Assembly (NCBI GenBank): GCA_029339195.1
Contig: JAPTJF010000033.1
Coordinates: 124,001-188,000, forward strand
Length of the DNA stretch: 64,000 nt
From: Micractinium sp. NFX-FRZ
Taxonomy: Eukaryota > Chlorophyta > Trebouxiophyceae > Chlorellales > Chlorellaceae
Direction of reading: 5' to 3'
The notes under the pieces: generated by a model
Databases searched by the model: none
What the model was told of the DNA's origin: nothing
What the model saw: only the letters and a program-made list of their open reading frames with translations
Shown here: positions 35,028 through 46,120 of the stretch, piece after piece
How positions within the stretch are numbered: the first letter of the stretch is position 1
Layout: the number at the start of each line of letters is the position of its first letter
Position numbers and translations under genes: made by a program

Positions 35028-35334
35028 TCCGCAGGACGGATTTTCGCCGGATGCCTCGGCAGTTGCGCCCGCGAGCGCAGCGCCTGGCCAGGTGCCCCGC
35101 TGGGGCCTGACCTCCCTCCTGAGGGGCACCCTGGGGAAGGCAGCCAAGGCCGCAGAGCAGCAACACCGGCAGCAGCAGACGCAACAGCAGCAGTTGGAGC
35201 AGCAGACGCGACAGCAGCAGTCGGAGCAGCAGCAGGAGGCGCCGGCGGGCGCCGCTACCGCCACCAAGGTGCTGGCTGCCTCTGCCTCTGAGGAGGAGCA
35301 GGAGGGGGACATGGAACTGCTGCTTCTCGACTGA
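30547..35334 (+). CDS. Nuclear protein with CW-type zinc finger and single AP2 domain
   Basis: Probably a transcription or chromatin factor. Seven exons: 30547-30922, 31171-31346, 32001-32396, 32703-33316, 33666-33744, 34153-34192, 34370-35334. Phases agree and give 881 residues. An N-terminal folded region (about 85-210) has SNLGTRHARFDIW and FYAFELQ motifs that I do not recognise. An acidic stretch follows. Then comes a CW-like start (HWLQCDACAKWRRV, about 301-314) continuing after intron 3 into a cysteine-rich tail (CSDY, CSCRQRCDGCRRATCVC). CW domains normally recognise methylated histone H3K4. The AP2 DNA-binding domain (about 514-568) reads SRFIGVYKHRNRWRAQV, then AVQLRG and TNFP. The last 300 residues are alanine- and glutamine-rich with long CAG runs. 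The intron before exon 7 uses a GC donor (GCAAGT at 34193). Confidence 0.82.
34939..35232 (+). repeat. CAG/polyglutamine tracts in the AP2 gene
   Basis: Several uninterrupted or nearly uninterrupted CAG runs encode glutamine blocks within the last exon. They are likely to vary in length between strains. Confidence 0.8.
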
Positions 35335-35990
35335 TTCAGCTGCCCAGCTGTCTGGTCGATTGGCTGGCCAGCCGGCCGGCTGGTGCATGGCTACCGCTCA
35401 CATCAGCGTTTGTGTTGTGCGCCTGCGCCATTGCAACACTTGCTACATTCACCTGTCACCTCTACCTGTCACATTCGGTTGCATTCCAACTCATCCACTC
35501 TGTGATTGATTCACCTGGGGCACGCATGCATACAGTGACACAGGGTGCGCACGGGTCGAGGCGAGTGAGGAAGCACGAGGATGCCAGAGGCGGTGGGCAG
35601 CGCAGGCATGCACCTGCGCCTGCACCTGCACAGACCGCACCTTCGCCTGCCCGCTTCCTTTGAACCCGAGCGCCTCAGGCCCGGCAGGATGTCGTGCCAT
35701 TGGCGTAACAAACATTCTTCTCTGTGGTGGCCTGTCAGCACAGGGGCGTGGTTGACACGACGGTGGGTCAATGTGCGGCGGTTCTACACCGCCCTCCACC
35801 CTGGCTAGGGCTAGGGCGCCACTCTAGTCAATTATGTATTAGTGACCAATTGACGCCCGAATTTGTGGCAAGGAAGGCAGAGAGGGCGCAGCGGAATGAA
35901 GCATCCAGGGTCGGTGCTGCCGCCAACAGGGCGCCGCCGCCAGCTGGGTCACTGCCTGTTGTGGAGGGCGCCGCAGCGCTGCCAGTCTCA
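35335..35990. other. Intergenic region between AP2 gene and a 319-residue gene
   Basis: No gene seen. It holds the AP2 gene 3' UTR and the downstream promoter. The downstream frame is open from about 35724 but has no ATG until 35991. Confidence 0.5.
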
Positions 35991-37274
35991 ATGTCCGCCG
36001 AGCACTTCAGAATTCTTCCGAGTGCCCAACTTGATCTTTCTGGCACCCAGCTTGCTTGTGTGTCTACACTGCCCCGTGTTGCCCGGCGGCGAAGCGCACG
36101 AGCCATGCGCCAAACCTCGCAGCCTGCTAGAAGCGTCCGCAGGACCTTTGTGCTAGCAGCGCGGCTGCCAGCCATCGGCGGTCGTCCGCCCGCCCGCCTG
36201 CTGCCGCCGCTGCGCCAACGGGCCGCGGTCCTCGCCGCCAGCGGCCGCCGCAGCGGCGATGGCAGCGGCAGCAACGACAGGCGCAAAGTTAGCAAAGAAA
36301 GCAGCAAAAGCAAGGGCAGCGGCAGCAACATCCCAGGCAGCCAGCAGGGCGGCAGCCCGCTGCGCTCTGTGGTGGCAGCGCTAGCCGCGGCTCTGGTGGC
36401 AGGCGTGGAGGTGACCCAGCTTCCCATGCAGGCGTCGCTGCTCTCAACAGCGGTTGAAAGCGCCACGGGGGCCGTCTCCACCGCCGTGCAAGTCGGCGCC
36501 GGCGCGTTTGGCCGGGCCGCTGTCAGCACGGCGCAGGACGCAGTCGTGGAGGCTGCGTTCGCCACCCTCACGAGCGAGGAAGAAGAGGCGCTGCCTGATG
36601 TGGCGGCAGCGCTCGAGAGCGCGGCGGCAGACCCAGATGCGGCGGGCGAGGTGGCGGCAGAACTGTTGGCGTCGGGTGCTGGCAAGACAGCTGCAGGGGC
36701 GGCCTCTCATCTGGTGGTCAGCGGCGTGGGACAGGTGCTGGCCGGCAAAGGTGAGCGGGAAGCAGGGTTCTGCCTGCGAAGTCTAGTATGCTTGCCCTGG
36801 GAAATGCTGTGCAGTGGGGGGCGGGGGCACAGCCTGTGGGAGGCGGGTGGGATATGACAGCGCCCCGCTACGCCGTCGGCAGCGGGCGTTGGCTGGCTCT
36901 CGCTTTGCTGTTGCCTGCTCGGCAAGCGGGGGTGAGCAAGCCTGCAAGTGCACAGGAAGTTGCTGTTTTTGATACATGCTGCCGTCCTGTGTACTGTTAC
37001 TGTGCGTCACCCCCCTCGCAGTCTGGTGCCCACTTTCCTGGCCCCGTGTGTGCACCCTCCTCCCCCGCCTGCAGTGGGCAGCTCGGTGCTCACCTCTCTC
37101 GTTGACGGCCTGCAAGGCGTTGTGCAGTCCCGCCTGTCAGCGGTGCCCCTGAGTGCTGGCTCCGCAGCGACGGTGGCACAGGGCGCGGCAGAGGCTGCAC
37201 GCGAGTCGGTAGTTGGAGTGCTGGAGGGAGTGGTTGGCGATGGGATCCAGGCGGCAGCAGGCCTGTCAGAATGA
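35991..37274 (+). CDS. Unknown alanine/valine-rich protein, probably organelle-targeted
   Basis: Two exons, 35991-36750 and 37075-37274, phase-consistent, 319 residues. An internal ATG at 36105 (MRQTSQPARSVRRTF) would start a typical chloroplast or mitochondrial transit peptide rich in Arg, Ser and Ala, so either Met may be used. After a basic serine-rich linker, residues about 120-150 form a hydrophobic segment ([16 protein letters not shown]). The remainder is amphipathic Ala/Val/Gly-rich helix with few charged residues and several glycine-spaced repeats (AVQVGAGAFG, SGAGKTAAGAASH, VVGVLEGVVGDG). There are no catalytic motifs. The second exon continues the same composition and ends LSE. I do not recognise a family. 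A UGUAA motif follows at 37689. Confidence 0.65.
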
Positions 37275-38152
37275 CCGACGCCAGCTGTCTCTCGACTGTC
37301 CCTCTGCCTACTGATGCCGATAACTGCATGCCACCCATGCCGCCTATGCTCTGGACTCCTCGTTCTGCCTGTGTCCCACCATTCTGCCTGCGTCCCATCA
37401 TTGAAAGCTTATCCCTTCAGCAAGCACAGCTCAGGTCAGCAAAACTGTGCACTACTGTTAATGCGCGCATGCGCACTTTGCCGCCGCTCGGGCACACCCC
37501 CGGCATCCCCACTCACACAATCTGTCCCTTCCAGTCATCTTTGATTCAATTGAAACAATGCCCATCCGTCTTCGATCTGATATACACCCTGCCCTCTGAA
37601 AGACATACCCCCACTTACTGTGTCTGCTAGCCATGCGTTGCAGGAAGGCGCCATTTTGGCCCGGCACGCGCTGTCTCCCTGTTCGACTTGTAAACCACAC
37701 ACCCAACTCACTTGCTCCAACCACGGCACCCCAGGGTTGACGCATCTATGCAGCTGGCACAGCTGAAAGAACCTCGTTAGAGGCCGTTCTGACCGTCCTG
37801 TTGCCACAGCCAGGATGGGGGCGGCGGTACCGGTGCTGCGTGCCTGCTCCTCTCCCTGCCCCCCGATCCCTGCCTGTGCCGGATGCCCTTGAAACCACTG
37901 GCAGTGTGCTTCAACTCTTGATTGGGACACGGTACTGTGCAGCTCCGGTGCATGCTGCACTGCAGCAATCCAGGCAGGCAGGCGCGCAGCAGGCAGGCAG
38001 GGTGGGAGTTGCAAGGAGGTTGAGCCCTGCGGGCTGTACAGGAGTAGTGCAGGAAGGCCTCTCAGCGGTTCAAAAAGTGCAGTGGTGCGCTGCACGGATG
38101 CCTGTACGCTGGCAGGCAGCCGCATCACCCTGGCCATTTGCTCCTCGTTAAG
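37275..38152. other. Convergent intergenic region
   Basis: No gene supported. It holds the 3' UTR of the 319-residue gene and that of GATA-like copy A on the other strand. A 200-codon minus frame at 37535-38137 has no features and no splice context. Confidence 0.5.
37689..37693 (+). terminator. UGUAA polyadenylation motif
   Basis: TGTAA 415 bases after the stop codon at 37274. Confidence 0.4.
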
Positions 38153-38849
38153 TCAGGCCTTTGGCAGGGGCGGCACACCCGCCAGGCGCAGCGCTGTGCT
38201 CATCGCCGCGGCAGCAGCACCGTGCCGCCCCTGCTGCAGCTGCGCCCTGATGCGCCGCTCCTGCACACAGGCGGGCAGGCAGGTGGCACGCCAGAGTCGC
38301 GCCGAGGCAGGCTAGGGGTGCAGCGCATGTTGAGAGTATCAGGCCCCTCGAAGCCAGATCATCCTTAGCACCCAAGTCGGCGTCACACTGGCAGGCGCAA
38401 CAGATCCCAGCAAGTGGCTGCCAGCTCACCCGCTCCGCCTGCACCGGCGGAGGCAGTGTGTCCATGAGCATCATAAAGGCAGAGGCCAGCTCGTCAGTCA
38501 GCCCAGCAGCAGCAGCGGCGGGCGAGCTGGAAGCCTCCAGCAGCAGGCTGTCCAAACCTTGCTGCTGCCATGCCTGCTGTGGTTGAAGCAGCTGCGGCTG
38601 CTGCTGCTGCTGTGCCGGTGCTTGGGCGGGGGCAGCACCAGGGGCGCGCGTCATTGCTGCCATTGCTGCCATTGCTGCTGCAGCCGCTGCTCCCATCATG
38701 AGCACTGAGAGGTTTGCTGGCTGTGGTTTTGGTTGCTGGTGCGGCACCGGCGGCGGGCAGGCGCTTGCCGGCCCGGCCTGCTGCTGCTGCAGAGGCACCT
38801 GCGGCCTCGGCTGTGTGGGCAGCTGCTGGCGAGGCTGCTGCAGTGGGCC

Positions 38850-38882
<33 letters not shown>

Positions 38883-39689
38883 CTCCTCAGTGCGCCGGCG
38901 CTTTGGTGCAGGCTCTGCAGTGGCCACCGCCTGCAGGTTTGAGCCGGCAGGCCGCTGCTGCTGCTCATACAGGCCCACCTCCTTCACCTGCCGCTGCCCC
39001 TGCTGCTTTTGCTGCCTCTTGCACTTGTCATAGCAGCGCTGGCACAGCCACTCTGCCCCCGTGGCAGGGTGCCGGCACCAGTGCGCTCTTTTGCCGGCGT
39101 CGGTGGCGCCGCACTCCAGGCAGCTCCGCTGGTCGGCCACACGCCGTGCAGCAAAATAGCAGGGGCTGCACACCCAGCGCTTGCCGGTGGCTGGGTGGGG
39201 CCTCCAGGTTGAGTTGGAGTAGAGCCCTGGGATGTCTCCCCCGCACTGCAGGCACTCTACGCCCACCGGTCGCAGCTGTCCGCCATGGCGGTCCATGTGC
39301 TTCCGGCACGCTGTGCACAGCCGCTTGCCCGTGGTGGGGTGGCTCCGCCACCTGCTGGTTCTGTCTGAGCTGCAGTGAGAGCACACCAACCGCTCCTCCT
39401 CTGCCTGCTCCTCTCCCACACTGCCTGCTTCTGCGGAAGGCTGCGGCGGCTGCGGCGGCTGCGGCAGCTGCTCCGCATGATGTGCCGGCACCGACGAGCC
39501 CGGCTGCTGCCCCACACCCAAGGCAGCCGCAGCTGACACTCCAAGCTGCGCACTGCCGCCGCCGTCCTCTGGGATCAGGTGAGGGCCCCGGCCGGGCAGG
39601 TGCTGCGGGCGAGACTGCTTGCGGCGCTGCTGCTGCCCCGGTGACGGCGGCTGCACCCCCTGCCCTCCCCCGGCTGCTCCCGGCTGCAC
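38153..39689 (-). CDS. GATA-like triple zinc-finger protein, copy A (possibly disrupted 5' end)
   Basis: The main frame is open from beyond 39689 to the donor at 38430. The last exon 38260-38153 adds 36 codons. Three fingers of the form C-x2-C...W-x-x-HP-x-TG...C-x2-C are present: CSHC...LCTAC with an 18-residue loop as in class IV GATA factors, CLQC...VCSPC and CLECG...LCQRC. A proline- and glutamine-rich tail follows, then a conserved segment LTDELASAFMMLMDTL. The last exon (ERRIRAQLQQGRHGAA) matches those of copies B and C. The conserved start of the other copies (ATG, here at 39756) lies in a different frame, and no in-frame ATG precedes finger 1. Either a one-base frameshift has damaged this copy or an unseen exon supplies the start. 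Probable DNA-binding regulator by family resemblance. Confidence 0.65.
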
Positions 39690-39756
39690 CGCCCGCCGCG
39701 CCTGGCGCCACTGAGAGCGCCAGCGCTGTGGCAGGCTCGACTGGTTCCTGCTGCAT

Positions 39757-40253
39757 CGCTGAGGGGTAGGCAGGGCTGCCTGTGCGGCTGGGCGCTAGTT
39801 GCGAGTGGCTGACAGAGGCTGGGTCCTTCCAGAGTGCCTGCCTTGTCCTTCACACTGCCTGAAAGCGACCAAACACCCCAGAACAGGCTCGCAGTTGTTA
39901 CGGCCGGCCTGCGGTTCCTGCCTGCTCGGGTTGATACTCCATGTACTTTCCAGCCGATTGCGGGCCACCCCCAGTTACGGCTGCTTCATCGACCTGTCCC
40001 AAACCGCCCCTGATCAGTCTCAGCAATCAAAGTCCTCGCAAGGCAGCGCTCAGCTTTCAGTGGCCTCTCACTCGCTGCAGATGCAGAGCTTTGGTGGGAG
40101 AAGCCCCCGCCACCTTACAGCGTTTAGGCAAAGGATGAGGGCCGCTGTGACATGGGGTGCTGCCCCCTGGTTAATGCTAGCCACAGCCACCAGGGCCCCC
40201 AGCACCGCTGCTGGCGCCGCGTACTGTGTGCGTGCTGTGCAGCGCAGCGCTAC
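39757..40253. other. Intergenic region between receptor-like kinase 3' end and copy A
   Basis: No gene seen. It contains the kinase 3' UTR and the promoter region of copy A. Confidence 0.5.
40115..40119 (-). terminator. UGUAA polyadenylation motif for the receptor-like kinase
   Basis: TTACA on the plus strand, 135 bases past the kinase stop codon at 40254. Confidence 0.5.
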
Positions 40254-43200
40254 TCAGGTGCAACTAGTGCGTGGCACCACGGCCCGCAGCCGCTCTAGTG
40301 CCTGTGCTGCCGTCGGCCGCTGCCCCGGCTCCAGCAGCAAGCAGTCATCCACCAGTGCAGCCACCTCCTGCAAGAGAAGCAAGATTAGATACGTGATGAG
40401 CCGTGGATGTAACTCTGGGCAAGGCAGTCAGGCAGGCGGGTGGGCAGGCGGGCGGGCAGGCAGGCGGGCGGGCAGGCAGCAGTTTGCCGGGAGGAGTGCA
40501 TCTGGATCGAGTGCGCTGCTGTTAGCATCCCAGCTGGCCAGCAGGCCTCCCTACCTGCGGGCACTCCTCAGGGACACGTGGCAGGCGCCAGCCACCCCGT
40601 GCCGTTGTTAACCGCCCCGTCAGCAGCGACACCAGCAGCAGCCCAAACTGCGGGCCAGGCAGCAGAGGGGTATGCGCTTGTTGTTCGCCATGCCCATCCC
40701 GCATTGCCACCCTGCCATGAATTGAGTGCCAGCACGCGACTGCAGCTGACCAGCAGCATCTGGTGCTGTGCATGCTGAGGGCGTGTGCGTGCCGTACTGG
40801 GCATGCTGTGAGCGCACGCCCGTGACAGTACCGGCCCAGCCCGACAGGGGCGCATGCTTGCAGAGGGGCGTTGCCATGGTGCATCCGTCCCCAGGCTGCA
40901 CAAGAGCATGCAGACCTGCACACTGGTGTTTCCCCTACCTCTACAACAGGCCACGCTTCACGCAAACACACGCGCAACAAGAGGCAGCGGCTCACTGAGT
41001 AGATGTCAGCACTCAGGGTGCAGCGTTGCCCCATAATCTGCTCGGGGGCAGCGTAACCGCGACTGAACCCAGCGGCGGTGCGAGCCCCCGTGCCCAGCAC
41101 CTGCGCCAGTCCCAGGTCGCCCAGGCAGGCACGCCAGTCAGCCGACAGCAGCACATTGCTGCAGCAGGGGAGGGTGAGAAGGGGTGAGTCACTGCCAATG
41201 CCAGCCAACCACCCTGTAGCGGGCAACCCAGGCAACTACAGGCACGTGGGCACTCACCCCGGCTTCAGGTCGCCGTGCATCACCCCCAGCTGCGTGTGCA
41301 GGTGTTCAAGCGCCTCCGCCACGTCCACCGCCACCTGGCAGCCCCTGCAGGTGCAGCAGGGCGCAGCGGGCACGGCATGCGGGTCAGGCACAGCAGCAAT
41401 TCCAGCGCCTCTGCCACGTCCGGCGCCACCTGCAGGCCTCACCAGGAGCTCAACGACAGCAAACCATCCATACGGCCAGGCAGGCAGGCAAACGTGGTGC
41501 AGGCAGGGCAGGCAGGCATGCCGGGCGAGCGGGCGCCGGAGCCAGGCAGGAGAACGCAGCGCAGGCAGGCCTCCAGAGACATGCCAGGCGGGCAGCTCTG
41601 AAGCTCCGACAGCACACACTGTGCAGGGCGAGTGTGCACCATTGCCCACAAGCACCAGCTGGCAGTCAATCAGCAAGAGGGGCACCCACCGTGCCTCCCA
41701 CCGCAGCTCGTCCGCCCGCTGTGGGTCCCGCAGCACCGAGTGCAGGCTCCCGTGGTGCATGAGCTCCATGACAACCATCAGCAGGCGGCCCTGCACCAGC
41801 ACAACAAGCGGGGCAGGGCATGCCGGGGCTAGGTTAGGTATCCATACGCCTGCACCAGCATGCTGAGCAGGCAGGCATGCCAGGGCTCCGTCAATCATCC
41901 GTGATGACAGGCCCCGGCATGCGTGCCACTGCTGCTCCAGGACGCAGCAAATGCGCATGCAACCGCCGTGGGGGTACTGTAGTCACCTGCATCGTCACGC
42001 CCAGCAGGGGCACCACCCGGGGGTGCTGGCACTGCCGCACCATCGCCACCTCACGCAACACGGCGCCGCTGTCCACCCCAGCCTCCACCTCAAACACCTG
42101 CTTGGGGGGCGGGGGCGGGGGCTGGGAGGCTTGACGCAGACAGATGTCTGGCAAGCAGGCCCAGGGCGTGCGCTACGTGTGCTGAAGGGGGGCATGGAGC
42201 TCGCTCGCTACGCATTCTTGATCACGTCACGTCACGTACGTCACGTCACGGCACTGAGCGCAGGAAGCGCCCCCCCCCCCCCCGCCCACACACGCATGGC
42301 CTGCTGTCAATCGGCCTGCCAGCCAGTGGCCGCCCTCACTCTCAAGTGCAGAAAGGAACATGCCGCGTGGCCTGCCGCCCCCTCCACCTCTTGCCCACCT
42401 TCACAGCCGCCAGTTTCACGCAGGCGGCGCCGCCGGCAGCAAGCAGCCTGGCCATGAGCACAGTGGCGTGTGCACCCGTGCCCAGCACCACTAAATCTCC
42501 GCCAGGGTCCAACACAAACTGTGGGTGGGGGGAGGGAGGGGCAGGGAGGCCACGTCGGCAGCAGTGCAGTGCACAAACTGTTGAAGTGCACTGCTTGGTG
42601 GGCACAGGCTGTGGGACGCATGCATGCAACGGCCCTGTTGAAGATGAGCGGGCACCTGAGGACCATCACGAGCAGTTGCTTTAGCATGCGGCTTATGGCA
42701 GCAAGTGCATGGCTTGACATGCGGCAGGCGGTGCTCGTTGCACCAGCATGTGGCAGCAGCACAGCCCCCAGGGCCGGGCCCGGCTGGGCAGCCAGCCCTC
42801 TGAGCGCACCTGCAAGGCCTCAGGTTGAATTCTAAGGGACTCGGTGGGCAGCCCCCAGCGCTCCAAGCTGCCGGTATGTGGCGGGCCACCGCCACCTGTG
42901 ATGCTATGAGCGGCGCAGCTTGTACCACCGCTTGACAGCCTGGGTGCGTCGACGGGCATTGGCACAGGTTGCTGCTGCAAGTTGTGCGCCAAGGGAGGCT
43001 CTCCAACTATTGACGCCATGGGGATGACGCTGCTGCCGGCAAGCGAGGCACTCAAGAGGCCTGCCAGCCGGCCGTGATCATGCGCCCGCCGCACCAGGGA
43101 AGCTGGCAGGGCCCGCCGGTGCTGCCGGTCCGCCTCAGTGCCGCACGGCCGCCCGCCTTGGCCTGACTGCTGCTGCTGCTGCTGCTCCCCCTCCTGCTGC

Positions 43201-46024
43201 TGCTGTAGCTGCGCAAGCGGCAGGAGCCGCTGCTGCTCCATGGGCTGCCGCCAGTGCTGTCGCATCCTCTGCCAGAGCAGCGCCCGGGTGGCAAGCCCCA
43301 CCGCGAGGAGCGCGGCCAGCGGGAATGCGGCGGCCAGACCTGCCGCCGCAAATCGCCGCGCTGGGTTTAACGCAGACCTTGCCAGCTCGCTGTGTCTTGC
43401 TGTCGACCCCGGAGTTGAAACTATCTGGAAGTTGACTGGCTCGGGGGCGCATGGTGGCGGTGCGGGGTCGATTGCCGTGCCGCCAATGGCGCTGCAGCAC
43501 AGGGGGGTGGGATGAGCCTGGGCAGCCTCACGCCGGCCCAAGTGCCAAGCATAGCAGTGGCAAGGGAGCTCACGCTGAGAGGACTCCTTCAGGGCAGCAA
43601 TGTTGACCCGCAACTTTCCGAAGCCCAAGCCGCGGCACTTCAAGCAGCGCTCCCAAGGTCTCACAGCACTCTCAGGGCCCGTGCCGTGCACCAGGCGGCA
43701 GGTATCGTTCCCGACATTCCCGTGCTGCCCAGATACCTGCAAGCATGGTGCCGGTATGCGTGCAGGCTTGCTGACAAGCAGGCAGGCAGGCAGGCAAGTG
43801 GGTGGGCTGGCGGGCATGCAGGCTTGCCAACAAGCAGGCAGGCGGGCAGCTGGGCAGGTGAGCGGGCAGCCGGGCAGGTGGGCAGGCAGGCAGGTCGCTG
43901 CTGGGACTGCACCCCAGCTCCCTCTTACAGGCTGATCAGACTGGGCCAAGGCAAGCGCGGAGGGAGGGTGCCGGTCAGTGCCGTGTTGTTCCGCATGTGG
44001 AGGTGCTGCAGGTTGGGCAAGGACCCACTAGCCAGCCAGGCCGACGGGAAGGCGGGCCCACTCAAGCAGTTGTCATTTATAGCGACGAGTGAGGCCTGCA
44101 GTGAAGGGTAAAGAACATATGGGGGGCACGGGATGGGGGAGAGGTGGGGACACAGGCTGGGCACCTGCACTGCGCCTAAGACAGGCATTCAACCAAGGCG
44201 TGGCGGCGTACCTTGGAAGACGCCCATTCGGGCGGCAGCCTCCCTTTGAACCTGTTTCCACTCAGCTGCACGGGAGGGAGGGAGGGGTGGACGCGGGGCA
44301 GGACAGTGGGGTGCAGGCAAGCATGGGTGGCATGCGCGGCAGGCAGGCCACCTGTGCGGACGTGGCGCCATATGGCAGGTTCATGACGCAGCCTGAGGGC
44401 AAGGACAAAGGTGTGGCAAGGGCGTGACACGAGCAGGTGCACACTAGAGCAGGCACAGGGGCAGGCAGGTACAACCGCACCCCAGGGCAGATGCAGGCTC
44501 ACCACTACAGATTCAAGGCTTGGGAAGCGAGTGAACAGGTGGCGGGGGAGGGTGCCGGTCAGGGCGTTGTCAGTGAGGTATAGATGGGCCAGGTGAGGGA
44601 AGCTGCCGGGCTCGAGCCACGCTTGCGGTATTGCACCCTCCAGCCCCAACTTTTCCAGCCTCAGCGACTGTAGCGCCGGAAGATGGGCTGCCCAGCGCGC
44701 TGGCAGGGTGGGTGCGGCCCCAGCAGTGCACTTGCGTGCCGGAGCGGCATCACTGCTGCAGCCACAGGTGTCCAGGCTGTGCGGCGGCGTGTTGATGATG
44801 GACATGCTCTGCATGCTGCTGCTGAATCCCGGGCCCCAGCTGGCCGGCAGCCCGCCCTGCACTTGCACCGACACCGACAGCCGCCGCAGCGCGGGCAGCA
44901 CCCGGGGATCTGCGCCCCAGCTGGCGGGCAGAGCGCTCCGCAGGGAGGCCCAGGTCAGCGTCAGATTTTGCAGGCTGGGCAGCGCCCCGGGTGGGATGTT
45001 GGGCAGCGGGGCGTCAGAGCTGTTGGTGTGGAGGAGCTCCAGGCTGGATGGGCGGCAGGAGTGGGGTTGGGGGATGGCACAAAGGTGGGTTGAGCTTGTT
45101 CAGAAGCGGCTGCATGGGCACTTGCCCAATCATTGTGCTGTGCTGAGACACGCTTTGCCTGCGGGGCTGTGCTGCGGTGCGCTGTGCCGTGCAGTGCGGT
45201 GCTGCGGTGCTGAATGTGGCCACAGCTGCTATGATGCCTCTTGAAGCATCAGACAGCCGGCAGGCAGCGGGAAGCACACCTGTGCAGGCGAGGGAAGTTG
45301 CCTGGTTGGATCCAATCAGACGGTATGACAGCATCCCAGCGAGGTCCAATCCAGTGTAAGTTCAAATCCTCGAGGGCATGCAGGCGGGACAGCTGTGCAA
45401 TCTCGGGTGGCACAGGCACGCTGCCAGGCGCCACGTCACCGCTTGTTGGGTGCTGAGGGTCCACAAACAGGGGTGCACTCTGTTGTACGTGCCTGCCAGG
45501 CAGCACGGGCAGGTCGTCAGGTGGGAAGGCGGGTGGGCGGGTGGGTGGGTGAGTAGGCAGGCGGGCAGGCGGGCAGGCAGGCAGGCGGCAGGGAGCACGC
45601 AGAAACCATGTGCACACGGCACCACACTCACAGGCGAGTGACCAGCCCTTGCTCATTGCAGTCCACGTCCATGAGGGTGGGGCGGCGGTGCCAGGTGCAG
45701 TGGTGGGAGCTGGAGACGCGCTGCGCACGCTGTGGCTCGGGCCGCGAGGTGGGCATGTTGAGGAGCCCCCAGAGGGAGTGGATGACGGCCACTGCAGGCA
45801 GGGGCCAGGCGGGGAGGCACAGCTGGACGGGACAGCCAGCGCGCGCTTCATACATCTGCTGCTATGGCGTGTAGAAGAGGTTCAGCAGGAGACGAGACAG
45901 AGTGGTCCGCACCTTCATCCACAATTGGTGGCGTGGGTGGTTGCACTGCCGCTGCCGCAGCTGAGCTGGTGAGCATAGCCAGCGCCAGGAACAGGGCGGC
46001 CGCCGCTGCTGTAACTGCCACCAT
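40254..46024 (-). CDS. Leucine-rich-repeat receptor-like kinase
   Basis: Predicted plasma-membrane receptor. Exons: 46024-45913 and 45845-45632 (5' part tentative), 45492-45280, 45043-44503, 44265-44212, 44095-43929, 43736-43665, 43491-42810, 42518-42399, 42097-41987, 41790-41690, 41344-41258, 41158-40996, 40647-40555, 40367-40254. Phases agree and give about 947 residues. The order is: signal peptide (MVAVTAAAAALFLALAML); LRR N-terminal cap (CTWHRRPTLMDVDCNEQG); about eight plant-type LRRs (LYLTDNALTGTLPRHLF, STGMSGTIPAAW); a transmembrane helix near 505-530; a basic glutamine-rich juxtamembrane; then the kinase (about 720-940). Kinase motifs are GTGAHATV, VKLAAVK, HGDLKPGN, GDLGLAQ and YAAPEQ. 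HGD replaces HRD and DLG replaces DFG, so it is a non-RD kinase. The 67-base first intron is short. An alternative start is ATG 45855, which would lose the signal peptide. Confidence 0.85.
40431..40482. repeat. GGCA/GGCG microsatellite in a kinase intron
   Basis: A degenerate run of GGCAGGCGGGC-type units lies in the last intron of the receptor-like kinase. Similar tracts occur in its introns at 43779-43896 and 45525-45595. Confidence 0.7.
42222..42283. repeat. CACGT repeats followed by a 14-base C run
   Basis: In a kinase intron, five CACGT/ACGTC units (42222-42250) precede a homopolymer of 14 C (42270-42283). The units contain TGACGT- and CACGTC-like cores on one strand or the other, but an intronic regulatory role is speculative. 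Confidence 0.6.
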
Positions 46025-46046
46025 TGCGGCAGCTTCACTGCCCACT

Positions 46047-46120
46047 AGACTCCCAGAATGTGCTCTCTGCTTGAAATTCATAGACAGACTCCCAGAATGT
46101 GCTCTGTGCTTGAAATCCCA
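46047..46120. repeat. Tandem duplication, 39-base period, upstream of the receptor-like kinase
   Basis: Two units starting at 46047 and 46086 (AGACTCCCAGAATGTGCTCT...) differ at only a few positions. They lie directly upstream of the proposed start codon, in the likely 5' UTR or promoter. Confidence 0.85.

Noticed and set aside
37535..38137. 200-codon minus-strand frame
   Set aside because: It directly follows the stop of copy A on the same strand, has random composition and matches nothing in copies B and C.
43581..43949. Alternative frame reading through the last LRR exon into the transmembrane exon
   Set aside because: The long open frame does not keep the LRR motif. The frame with STGMSGTIPAAW joins the transmembrane exon through normal splice sites in phase.
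45855..46024. Receptor-like kinase starting at ATG 45855
   Set aside because: Possible, but it removes the signal peptide expected before an LRR cap. The upstream exon with a clear signal peptide joins in phase, so I preferred it.
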